DNA of 64,000 bases. Origin: Gigaspora margarita (taxonomy: Eukaryota > Glomeromycota > Glomeromycetes > Diversisporales > Gigasporaceae). Of the stretch, positions 35,020 through 46,552 are shown one piece after another. The stretch lies in contig WTPW01000980.1 in assembly GCA_009809945.1 (NCBI GenBank), forward strand, positions 37,045 through 101,044, given 5' to 3'. The notes under the pieces are model-generated. The model did no database searches. It saw nothing but the letters and a program-made list of their open reading frames with translations, and was not told the DNA's origin. Made by a program: the position numbers and the translations under genes. Position 1 is the first letter of the stretch. Each line of letters opens with the position of its first letter.

Positions 35020-35590
35020 CTAGTAATCATAATTTAACATTTTAGTACCATTTGAACCGTCTCTATGAAAGGATTGAATTATACCAAAATTGCTAAATTT
35101 TAATTACTAAATCTTGAGATATTAACATCTTGTTAATTTTAATATAAGCTTAATGATCTCGATAACTACCAGTTCAAATTCAAAGATTTTGGTGCCATTT
35201 TATTCGTCTCATTGAGGTGATTCGAATGATACCAAAATCGCTAAATTCTGATCACAAAAAACAATTTGCAGCGCAGTTTTGTATAGGTATTTGGATTGTT
35301 TTTATGGAATTTGCGAATATCTTGAGTTCTGGTGATCAGGATTTAAGATTTTGGTGCCATTCAAACCAACTCATCAAGACAAAATGAATGGTACCAAAAT
35401 CATTGAATTCAGACTGATAGTTGTCGAGTTTGTTAAGCTTTTATTAAAATTAACAATATGTTATTTTTGCAAGATCTTGTGACCAGAAGTTAGTGATTTT
35501 GATATTATTCGATCCATCTCATGGAGACAGTTCAAATGGTACTAAAATCATTAAATTCTGATCACTAGATTCTGAGATACTATTAAATTT
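35020..35590. repeat. Array of GGTACCATTTGAA dyads
   Basis: Four units share the plan GATTTTGGTGCCATT...gap of about 20 nt...AATGGTACCAAAATC, flanked by TTCTGATCAC and TTGAGATATT. The same dyad is inside the Harbinger-like elements (13540-13620, 16650-16900) and resembles the last 150 bp of the window. Confidence 0.65.
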
Positions 35591-36104
35591 GTAAAAGAAA
35601 TTTACAACTCCAAATTGAAACATGCATTGAATATTGTGAAAAACCATTATTTAATTAAAGTACTAAAGTAACTGTGTTTAATTATTATCACAGATCATAA
35701 TAAAATCAGGTTAGAAAATGAATTTGGTTAGGGGAAAAGGTAAAAAAATTTTTTTTTACTACCAAAATTAAATTCGCCATAATATCTCCTTTGATCAAAA
35801 TTCTGGATTTATAATACATTGCATGTGATGATAATCTTTTGGTCGACCTCAATTTTTATGCTTCTTTTTTTTTATTAATATATATTTGAATATATTATAT
35901 ATCAATAATGATAAATATTTGGGTGCTTAAGTGAATTAATAAAATGTTTTTATAATAGCAACTTTAACTTTGCTATAATACCCCTGGCTCGCTTATATAT
36001 ATTAATAAAAAGATAGACTATTTATATAATATTAGAATAAGAAATAATAAAGATACATATTGTTGTTGATCACTTTTATCTGCATGTATTATAATCTATT
36101 AATC

Positions 36105-36360
36105 TATCAGCAATTCAAGAGACATATAGGCTTGCCAATTGCTATTGTAAATTTTATTGGCTTATACTTAATTTATCAGTAAAATTCTAGAGACATATAG
36201 ACTTGCTGATTTCTATTGTAAATATTACTGGTTTATGCTTAATTTATCAGTAAATTTCCAGAGACATATAGGCTTGCCTATCACTATTGCAAATTTACTG
36301 GTTTATGCTTAAGTTATCAGTAAAATTCCAGTGACATACAGGTTTATTGTAAGCTTTATA
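36105..36360 (+). repeat. Tandem repeat of a ~70-bp unit, about 3.6 copies
   Basis: Units start TATCAGTAAAATTCCAGAG at 36105, 36174, 36245 and 36315, followed by ACATATAGGCTTGCC and TTTACTGGTTTATGCTTAA. Divergence between units is modest. Confidence 0.8.
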
Positions 36361-36591
36361 GGATCACCTATATAGTTACTAATTTTAACCTGATATTATT
36401 AAAGCATATCAGTATATTTTAATACAACTTCTATAGTCATATCAGTTATACAATAGGGCAATGAATTTAAAATAAAAAATTAAAGACAATGATTGTTATT
36501 CAGTTGTGCAGTTCCCAATATGGCTTCATTCAACTTGTATCACATGAATGTAAATTTTTGGTGGCCTACCTATAATTTGCCAGAAAGTTTA

Positions 36592-37415
36592 CAGACATGT
36601 ACAGTTCTCATGACATTTCATCTTATAGATACATACCATAATAATAATTTTTTAATTTAAAAAATGATCTGTTAAGGCTTTTGCACTAAGATAGCATTCT
36701 TTAATATTCTAATAAAACTTTCTTCTGGTCTTTCTAGTTCTAATAATAAGGTCCATGTCATTAATCACCTGATTATTTTTTATTAGAGGCCTACCCCCCT
36801 CCCCCTCTTTAATATAGATTTGGTCAGGTTTCTATATATAATTTTAACATTTTTTACCCTCCTCCCCCTAAAAATTACCTGATTTTTGTCACTCCCTAAT
36901 AAGATTATTAAAATATGATCAATAGAATTGGAAATATAACCTTTTGAAATTTGGGTAACATTCTAAAGATTATATAAAAACATTGCATAAATTTTATGAA
37001 ACCATATATCCGAATCTACTAAGTCAATTTTAATAATATTATTTTAAAATTAAAAAGTGGTTCAACTAAAATTTTATAATAGGTTAATCTTCTTTATTGT
37101 CTAAAAAACTTGTTTTTCTGGTCTTTTTGGTTCTAATAGTAGTAAGATTATTAAAATAAACTTAATAAAACCAGAGATATATTATATGATATTTATGTAA
37201 CATTTTTATATAATCTTTAGAACATTGTCCAAATTTCAAAAGGTCAGGTCATATCTCTGGTTCTACTTACTAGATTTTAATAATTTCATTATATTAGAAC
37301 TAGAAATACTAGGAGAACCAGCTTTATTAAAATAACAAAGGATATTACCATAGTACAAAAGCCTTAATGATCATTATTTAATTCAAAAAATTTATTATTT
37401 TGGTATGTATGTCCA
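36592..37415. mobile_element. TIR element, older copy of 61613-62386
   Basis: The left arm (AGGCTTTTGCACTAAG, TTCTAATAAAACTTTCTTC, TCTTTCTAGTTCTAATA) pairs with the right arm (TATTAGAACTAGAAATAC, AGTACAAAAGCCTTAATG). ATTATTAAAATATGATCAAT words lie inside. The order matches the copy at 61613-62386. Confidence 0.65.
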
Positions 37416-37429
37416 TTGACTTTCTGATA

Positions 37430-38450
37430 ATTTGTGACAAATGACATCTGATATTTGTTTACTTTTTTTGGCTAATCAAATATAATGTGATTATATTAAG
37501 AGTAATGATCAATTTATGATTATCACTAGGTTCATAGATTTTGAAACTTCCCTATATAATAAATATATTGTGAATATATACTTTTTTCTCTCTACTAACT
37601 CTCATATAACTCATACAACTTCATTACTAATAAATGTTTATTATATTGATACAATGTAATTTTATATATAAATAATATTTTATTAATCTAATAATAATAA
37701 TATAATAAAATAATAAAATTGCAATATTTTAACAATGTAATAGTCATATAATAAAAATAGTATATAAAAATCATATAATAAAAATATATGTAAAATTTTA
37801 CCTGCTCTATGATAGCTACCTTAGTATAACTATGAAAGATTATTACAGATGCACCAATTAGATTGTTTTTAACAATTGATATCATTCACTGCACACTAAC
37901 AAAAGATTTTTAGCAAAATTTTGGTATAAAAAAAAGCCTATACTAGCTATAACTTTAACCCTAAGATATTATTATTTTAAAAATTTTTAAAAATTTAATT
38001 AGTATCAATTATTATAAAATGCACTTATAGTGTTTTACCACTATAGATCATCTGATTGGTCTATCTGCAATGATCTTTTTTGGTTTTAGAAGCTAGTTAA
38101 AGTAGCTGTGGCTGAGTAAGCTTAGCTGATTAAGCCAACCAATATATGATTTGCTAGCTAGTTTGTTTTAGGTCACATTAGAGATATGGGTCAACTTTGA
38201 CTTATTAGCTGAGCTAGCAAGCATGTCACAGAGTCAGCCTATGTTTTTTTGGGCTAACCTGATTAATCTTTTCTAAAATAAAATTTTGTTTAACTTATTT
38301 TATAGAGAATGATTGTAAAATTTTACTATCAATTACTTTTAATGAGTATTAAATCTCTTAATTATTAGGAAGTGGGTCCAACTCTATTACAAACCAATTA
38401 TATATAAATATTACTTATATTTATTATTGTATCTTCTTGTAATAAATAAA
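37430..38450. other. AT-rich anonymous DNA
   Basis: No gene or clear element. GCTAGCTAGTTTG and TTAGCTGAGCTAGCAAGC words near 38100-38225 are weakly mirrored. Confidence 0.3.
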
Positions 38451-39440
38451 CTTGTTTAGTACAAAAAAATATATAAATCAATATATTTTATTTTATTTTT
38501 TTTTTAAAATTTGAAAAAAAATAATTTTGGAAATTTTATCAAAAATTCAAAATTAAGTATCATTGCCTTAAATTTTAAGAAAATATATTAAAAAAATATA
38601 TTTATTGGTTTTAAACAAGTTTATATAAAGAAAAATTAGAATCAATTAATAAATTTTAGAGAATAATAGCATTTTGTATCATTTTATTAATAAAATTATT
38701 AAAAATAGTATATATTTAAAATTTTAGAAATTTTATCAAAAATTCAAAATTAAGTATTATTGCCTCAAATTTTAAGAAAATATATTAAAAAAATATATTT
38801 ATTGGTTTTAAACAAGTTTATATAAAGCAAAATTAGAATCAATTAATAAATTTTAGAGAATAATAGCATTTTGTATAATTTTATTAATAAAATTATTAAA
38901 AATAGTATATATTTAAAATTTTACTAATTTATTATAACTTCTTGTCTAAATAAACTTTTAATACCAAAAAATATATTAAATTGGCATAGATTATTTTACT
39001 TTTCTTAAAATTTGAAAAAAATATTTAATTTTAAAAAATTTTATCAAAAATTCAAAATTAAGCAACTTTGACTCAAACTTTAAAAAAATAAAATAAAATA
39101 TACCAATTAATTTATTTTTGGTGTTAAATAAGTTAATTAGAGCAATAAATTAGTAAAATTTAGAAAATAATAGAAATTTGTATAATTTTATTAATAAAAT
39201 TATACAAATTTCTATGATTCTCTAAATTTTATTTATTTATTCCAACTTTTTGCTCCAAATAAACTTGTTTAGCACCAAAAATACATTATTTGTTATATTT
39301 ATTTATTTTCTTTAAAGTTTGAGACAAAGATACTTAATTTTGAATTTTTGATAAAATTTTTAACATTAAGCATTTTTTCTTCAAATTTTAAAAAAGTAAA
39401 ATAAAATAGACTAATTTGATCTATTTTTTTGGTGCTGAAC
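38450..39440. repeat. Palindromic GTTTACTTAGTGCA family array (LINE target)
   Basis: It includes a direct duplication of about 195 bp (GGTTTTAAACAAGTTTATAT, AATCAATTAATAAATTTTAG) and further dyads around TTTATTAATAAAA. It ends in GAACATGTTTACTTAGTGCA, where the LINE was inserted. The flank beyond the LINE (48531-48600) continues the same unit. Confidence 0.65.
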
Positions 39441-42400
39441 ATGTTTACTTAGTGCAATTTTTTTTATTCTTTGGCAGATTTTGCTATTGCTTGCTTTGTA
39501 TAGATACATGTATTCTAAAAGAAATACAGGAATTTAATCTATTACTAAAAAAAACCAAGCCTGACATCATTCGGTTGCTTCTTCCAGCACCTAAATGCAA
39601 TCCACCGTACTAACTTACGGATAAGTTAGGATTGGATTTTACTCCGATTAAGAGCTAAGCCAAAAGGGAGTTTCACCCTTTTGGATCCAATTGTATAAAG
39701 CCGTAGACCATAAGTCTGTCTTCTCTTCGAAATTTCTATGTGTCAAAGCCACCGACAAATCTTCTGAATTTGCTTTTCCCTTGCTAGTAGGTTTGTTGTT
39801 GTTGGATGGGCCAACAACACTTCTCCCGGTCTTGCTAACGGAAGCACGTGATCTTGCATCTTTTTTACCTTTTTTCATTTCACATGTGATTCCTTCTCTT
39901 CGTTCCCAAGCTGCAAAAGAATCACAACGTGGTTTCCAAATGAAATCGAAGAAGCTGTTCCAACCAATATGCAAGATGATTTGTGATGCTGTTTTTCTTG
40001 AACCTAGCTTGTTCGTGATATTTTCGGTGGCTATCTGTGTAAAAAGTCCCTTGATAATATTAGTACGCAAAAGCAGTTCTTCTTCATGAGTTGTCCCACA
40101 GACGAGAATCTTCAAATCTTTTTTGGTCAAAATTACTCTGTCTTCTCTTTTGAGTTTGGACCATGCAACACTTAAAGTAATGTCAATAATGTTATACCAC
40201 TGCCATTCAAATAACGGGCATGATGTCAAGTGATCTTGTGTTTCATCCTGTCCCGTTGAACACATTGTGCATTTTGCTTCTGGGTATAAATCTGGTCTTC
40301 GAAGATTTAATTCTTTGAGTGTTGGGAGCTTATCTGCTAGGCATTTTATCTGTGTTGAAACTCATTTGCTACAATTTAATGAAGTACATCTATAACCATT
40401 CTGGTTTTTAATCCTTTTCCAAAAAACTGACCAGTTGAAGCAAGGTTCGTCTGGCCCCTGTTCTAGTGCTAAAGTTACTTTGAAAAGATGCCAATCTGCC
40501 GCATTCCAGAGATCAAAAGCTTTCCTTAAAAATTCTCTTATGGGTTTTTCGATTAGGATATTCTTCCAANATGGAAGAAAATTAAANCTTGATTGGTGAT
40601 CNAAAGAGAACTCTGGAGTGTTTGAGTTTTTTGAAGCTTCTTTAACGAACTTGTCTACCTTTTCATTCCAGAAAACCCCGCTATGGCTTTTGACTTTCCT
40701 TAGCTGTAGTTCGATACTTTTAAGTTGAATTATCTCACATATTTTTGTCACGAGTAAGAAATTTTTTCCTTTAGCCGCTTGTAGTGAGATTTGTCCTTCT
40801 TTGCTCTTTCAATACTGAAGATAGCTGTCACACTATCTGTGAAAATCATGATCTTGCTATTTCTGGGTGCTGTGAGAAGAGCGAACCAAATTGCTGCCAA
40901 CTCAGGCTTGGATGATGTGGGCCAACTATCTAGTTTAACTGCATATTCTATTAAAGCTCTATCACTATCTANATCTATCTGTATCCAACCTGCACACATC
41001 TTACTGTTATGTTCTATGCCTAATAATGATCCATCAGTATAAAATACCAAGTTNCTTCTCTCCTCCTCGATGTTTCTTTTTAGAAACATAGCCAAGTTTC
41101 CTTCCATACTTTCTGAAAAGTGTTGGTTTCTAATGAATTCAAACTCCTCTGGGGTTTCGATTTTAATCTGATTTCCCATCCTTGTTTCTGCACCGGTTGC
41201 TACTTGGTTTTCCAGGATAAACTTACTATCAAAGACCGAAATATGGCAAGGTACTTCTCTGACTCTATTTCTATATCCTATTTTAGACAAAACTCCTACT
41301 ACTTCGTTTGGGTTGATCCATTTAGCACACATACTTTGCCTAGCTTGGTTCGGCTGATTTTGATTACATCCTGAACATGGGTAGATTAATTGAGTAAGAT
41401 CAATTATCTTTTCTTCTAGTATCCAATGTTCAGTTAAAACTCGCGCTTTGCCTTTGAGAACTACTCTTCTTACTTCTTTATCTTGTGCTTGGTTTTCCCA
41501 TACTAACCACTCTTTCTTTCGATTGTCTAAAGTTATTTGATATTCTGGTGGAGCGGGTGATAGAAGGTTTGGCAGTGCAGCCTTAAATTCTGGTCTAACT
41601 TCTCGTGTGGCTCTGTTTATAAGTACCGCGTTTTCGATTTTTTTGAACCAATCCGCTTTACGGCCATAGCTTGATTGCTTTCTTAGATACTTTAATTGGT
41701 GCCATAAGATTAGTAGTTCACCTTTTTTGTTTAACAGCTGGTGTAAGTAGAAAAGGCTGAGATGTCTGAGGCTTTTGAAAGCCCTGTAAAAAGTTTTTTC
41801 CCTAGTATGTCTTTAATACGCGGTCCTGTTCCTTCTATCTTCCAAGAGGTATCTGGCAGATGAAATTCCAAATTTAACTCCTTTGCTTTACTCAGAGCTA
41901 AACAAATTAAGTTGGTTTTCCATATGCTTTTTGAGCTCTTAGCATCCGCACTTGAAATTTTTTCTTCTACACATCCAGCCTGCAGAAGGCCTTGTCTTAA
42001 TCTTAACTCTAGCACTTCTTTTCCACGACCTGATGAATTCAGTTCTTTGGTAATGTTTGCTACCTGCATGGTTAAAAGCTCTTGCCATAGAAGCTTACAA
42101 TTAACCATGATTTTGTATGTGATAATGTAGTTTCCAATCGTACTTGGCAGATCTATCTTGTTTTTTAAAAACCTTAAATATGGCTGCTGGATTCTGTAGA
42201 GCGCTTGCTGTGTTAAGTGGGAAGTTTGTAGCAGGTATGCAAGTTTGGGTACCAGAAACATATTGTTTATATAGGTTAGTTGGCTTATAGTAAGCTTTTT
42301 GCTGTATAATGCTCTAACTGTTTGGCATGTAATTTCCTTTGCCTTTTTGACTAATATTGCCTCCTTTAGGCTTGAGTTGAAATAAATTCCCAAAAATCGC

Positions 42401-42718
42401 ACCAGAGTGTCCTTTTCCTCAGCTTTGACCATTTCTTTTGCAATTGTTATTTCACAATTTTCTCTTTTGACTCTTGGATTGAAAACTGTGAGTTTTGTCT
42501 TTTTCGGATTAATGTTGATATTGTTAATCTTGTAAAACTCTTCTGCTGTGTCCAGGGTAATTTGCATTTGTTGATTGGAGCTAGCTAACCAAGTTGTGTC
42601 ATCGGCATATGCTAATACTGCCTGCCTTATACTCTGGTTTATTGTTTTATTTCTTCTAATGTCCTTTGGTATCTGCACTTCCATACTATATCCCAGATTT
42701 TTGTTGTTTTGTATACAT

Positions 42719-44159
42719 TAGGCTTCCGCAAGGGCTCGGGCTACCCACGGGTACCCTGAGGGTAGTACCACACAGACCGGGTGAGGGTATCAATTTTTGG
42801 GCCCTAGGGTAAGGGTAAGGGCTCAACGTCACTAAGCCCTAGGCTTTGGGCTACCTGTGAGTACCCTGAGGGTAGTACCATACGGATCGGGTTAGAGTAT
42901 TAATTTTCGGGCATTAGGGTAAGGGTAAGGGCTCAGAGTATTAAGCTCTTGTATGGCTAAAGAAGCAACGTACCCTACCCTTGTACCTATGAATACCCAA
43001 TACTAAAACAACCCAATCATAATTCAGGTTCTATACCGATATCAAATGTTACACATTAGATTATCTATATATATAAATCGGCTTTTTTTTCTTTGGTTTA
43101 ATTATAAATAATAACGCGAATGTCTTTAACTACGTACGCATTAATCACTAACGCACCAACTATCAACGCACTAATTACCAACGCACTAATATCAACGCAC
43201 TAATTACCAACATACTAATACTAATTACCAACACATTAAATACTAACGCACTATTACCAACGCGCTAATTACCAATGCACGCACTAATTACCAACGCTAA
43301 TTACTAGCATACTAAGCTACCAACGCACTAAGCTGTCAGTGTGAAGAAAAATAGAAGGCTATTAAAAGCCACAGTAAGTCAAGATAATAGTATTGCTACG
43401 ACTTCTTTCGTAATATTATACTAGAACGTTTAAAGCTAATAATACTATGTTAATACCATAGAATTTACTACTGATATAAGATAACAAAGCAATGGAAGAT
43501 TTCATGGACAGCGATGTTTTTAATTTAGAATTATATAATGGGACGATGGTCATTAAAATATATTGTATGATCTTGAAATAAATTTGGGTGGTGAATTTTA
43601 CCCAGTTCTTTAAGCATATTGTTTTTTTATTTTCTGGGACGATGCACTTAAAATCTGATTGTACAATGCTGAAGGCATAAAAATATTATTGCGGTCTGCA
43701 AAAAAGTGTGCTCCTATGATTTTTGTGATAATGATTAAAGGAAATATATTTAATCAATAATATTTATAACATATCTCTATGTATTCGAAAATATTTGAAG
43801 TTCTCTTAGAATTAGAAAATCGTCTGATTTTACTTTAAATCATAATCTGCAGAGATTACACAAACCGTTATAGAAAAAGTTTATGCCCACTACTAACAAA
43901 GAATTTACAAAAGATGTGAACCATAATTTTTGATTTTGTATTAGTTTTTATAATTTGCTAACAAGTTAGTTTATAATCCACTTGCNGGTATCTTTGCAGG
44001 TATCTTTTTGGGTNGTTCGGAGGGTACCCTNNGCNGGTACNGGTACTGGATTCTGAACCCTAGGGCAAGGGTAGGGCCCGGATAGTTGAGCCCTTTTATA
44101 GGCGGGTAGGGTTAGGGTATTGCTAGTACCCGGCCCTACCTGGCCCTTGCGGAAGCCTA
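42719..44159. mobile_element. 1,441-bp hAT-type non-autonomous element inserted in the LINE RT
   Basis: The termini are TAGGCTTCCGCAAGGGC and GCCCTTGCGGAAGCCTA, flanked by the exact 8-bp duplication GTATACAT (42711-42718 and 44160-44167). TAG...CTA ends with an 8-bp duplication are hAT-like. The interior holds two diverged copies of a segment of about 110 bp rich in GGGTACCCTGAGGGTAGTAC (42725-42955), a related inverted copy near the right end (43983-44110, with Ns), and a minisatellite at 43126-43333. No transposase was found. It is younger than the LINE it splits. Confidence 0.85.
43126..43333 (+). repeat. Minisatellite of CTAATTACCAACGCA units
   Basis: Around a dozen imperfect units of about 10-18 bp, built from the words ACCAACGCACTAATT and ACTAACGCA, lie in the middle of the hAT-type element. 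Unit length varies by loss of short blocks, which suggests replication slippage inside the transposon. Confidence 0.75.
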
Positions 44160-46552
44160 GTATACATACTAAGAGTGGATTGTAAAAAATTCACCAAATT
44201 AAAGGGGACAGAACTTTCCCTTGGTCGATCCCATCTTCTGCACAGATACTATTATTTAAGCCAAAAGCGGTAATTACTTTAATCTCCCTTTTGCAGAACA
44301 AGTTTAAAATAAATTTAATTGTCATTGCTGGAATTTTAATGCATTTAAGCGCCAGCTCCAATGATGCTAAGGAAACTGAATCAAATGCCTTTCGCATATC
44401 CTGTAAAACTATCCATAGTTCCTTATTGCTTTCTCTTGCATCTTCGATTAATCCATTGAGAATGTTAATGGGGGTGCTTGTAGAGTTTCCCGGTAGTCCT
44501 GCGTAATTATATCCTTTTAATATAGAGTTGTTTACAAAGACTTTTGCTATCCTTTTATTTAAAACTCTGGTTACACATTTCCAGAAGGTTTCCAAAAGAG
44601 CTATAGGTCTTATGTTCCCAAAGTAAAGTCCCATTCGCCTGATTTAGAGATTGGATAAATTTGTGCTTTTTTCCATTTTTCTGGGATATTCCCTTTCTTT
44701 AAACACAAGCTTGCAAATCTTCTAAACCACAATTGAGTTTCCAGATTTGCTCCTTTAATGAGAGCATAACCAATTCCTGATATTCCCGGAGCTGATTTTG
44801 AGTTTACTTCTGTTAAGGTCTGGAACCATTCTTTTTCATCTATTACTCTATTTAACTCTTTATATATGCCCTCATTTATCCACTCCTGTGGTTTGTAAAT
44901 TTCTTTCCACTTGTCTGGTAAGTCTTCTAAGCTTGTATTTCTCTTCTTATATTGAGACTGGAAAAAGGCCTGAGTCTGATTTTTCACTTCTGTAGCATGT
45001 GTTATCAGATTCTCCTCTTTTTGATCTAAGACTCTGTCAATTTTTATTTTGTTATAAGGACGGTCAAGTAAACTGTTTAACATTTTACCCTGTTCATTTT
45101 GTATACGTTTACAGCGTAGTTCGATAAAATTTTTGATCTCCTTCAGGTTGGTCGCTTCTTTTTCATTTTGCCAACGCTTGTTCAAAATGAACCACCAGCC
45201 CTTTAGGTCTTGTAACCATAGCCTAATTTCTGCTACATCTGTACTGTTTATGAGGTGGATCCCAATTTCATGACGAATGTTAATTTCATGAAGTTGCCTA
45301 TTTGATCTTTCAAAGATTTTAGACCATTCTGTTCTCTGTATTGAGTCTATACATTTTTTAATTTCTCGGCTAATCTGACTTAGAGAAAAAGTGTCCTGAT
45401 GTAGATCAGTTCTACGTGTCTTAGAATTCACTTTGCCTTTTCCCGGTGAGGACAATATTCTTTTAGTAGGGAAGTTTCATTTTGCTGCGAACAGAAATCC
45501 TTCTTCAAAGGAATCCCACATTTTGTTTAAGTTGTCCACAGTACTGTCTAATTCTTCCCAGCTTGGCAAATTTAGACTTTGAATAATTTTCCGTTTCTTG
45601 AGAAAGTTCGTGAGATCTTCTCTATAATCGTCCCAATTTTCCTTTGAAGCTTTGTCTAATAAGAAAATTGTTCATTTCTCTTTCGAGGTTTTTTGTGTCA
45701 AGTTATATTTATCTATGCTCGGCATTTTAAGATCAAGATTGATTAAGGGTGTCCTATGTTCGCTTTCTGTAATCATTTCCATATTTATTATATCTGCCAC
45801 CTGCAGATCTCTACTTAAGTCGTCTGAGACCCATACTTGATCGATTCTTGAGCTGGATTTGCCATTTGACCATGTGAATTTTTGCGTAGTTGGATGCAAA
45901 AACTGGAAAGTGTCTATAAAATTCTGATTTTGTAACCATTTGTATAGTGGCAGAATCTTATTGGTATGTGAGCATATTTGTGGTTCTCTGTCCAGTTTGT
46001 TGTCTAAAACATTATTAAAATCCCCCATTATAACAAATTGAGCGTATTTCGTTCTATGTATATATAATTCTACTATTTTCTGCTGAATTTGTTTTTGCAT
46101 CCGTTTGTCGTTTGGAGGTAAATAAACCATGATAAAAATAAGTTCTAATTTTTTAAAGAATAGAGATACTGATATAAAGTACTTATTAAATCTTCTAACT
46201 CGCCCAATAAATTTCGCTAGGTTATCTTTGAACATAAGAGCTACTCCTGAACCCTTCTTTTTCCCATCATTTGAACTTGCCCAAAAGCTTTTATAGTCGC
46301 TCTCTGAGTTCAGTATAAAAATTCCCTCTTTGCTTGATATATTTGTCTCTGCAATACCTATCACATCTATTTCTTCTTCTAAAGCCCAGTCTGCTAATGC
46401 AACTAACTTATTATTATTACCCTTTAATCCATTAATATTATGACAAATAATTTTAAGATTGAGATCGTTACGAATATTTTTTCCTGTAACGTGTCTCCTG
46501 ACAAAGGAATTCTTTCCTTTGCCCTTTGTTGTTGGGAGGCCCTTTGCAAATA

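Noticed and set aside
36105..36360. CRISPR-like array
   Set aside because: Units are contiguous tandem copies of about 70 bp with no unique spacers, in eukaryotic DNA.
39691..40089. 132-codon plus-strand frame
   Set aside because: Antisense shadow of the C-terminal part of LINE ORF2.
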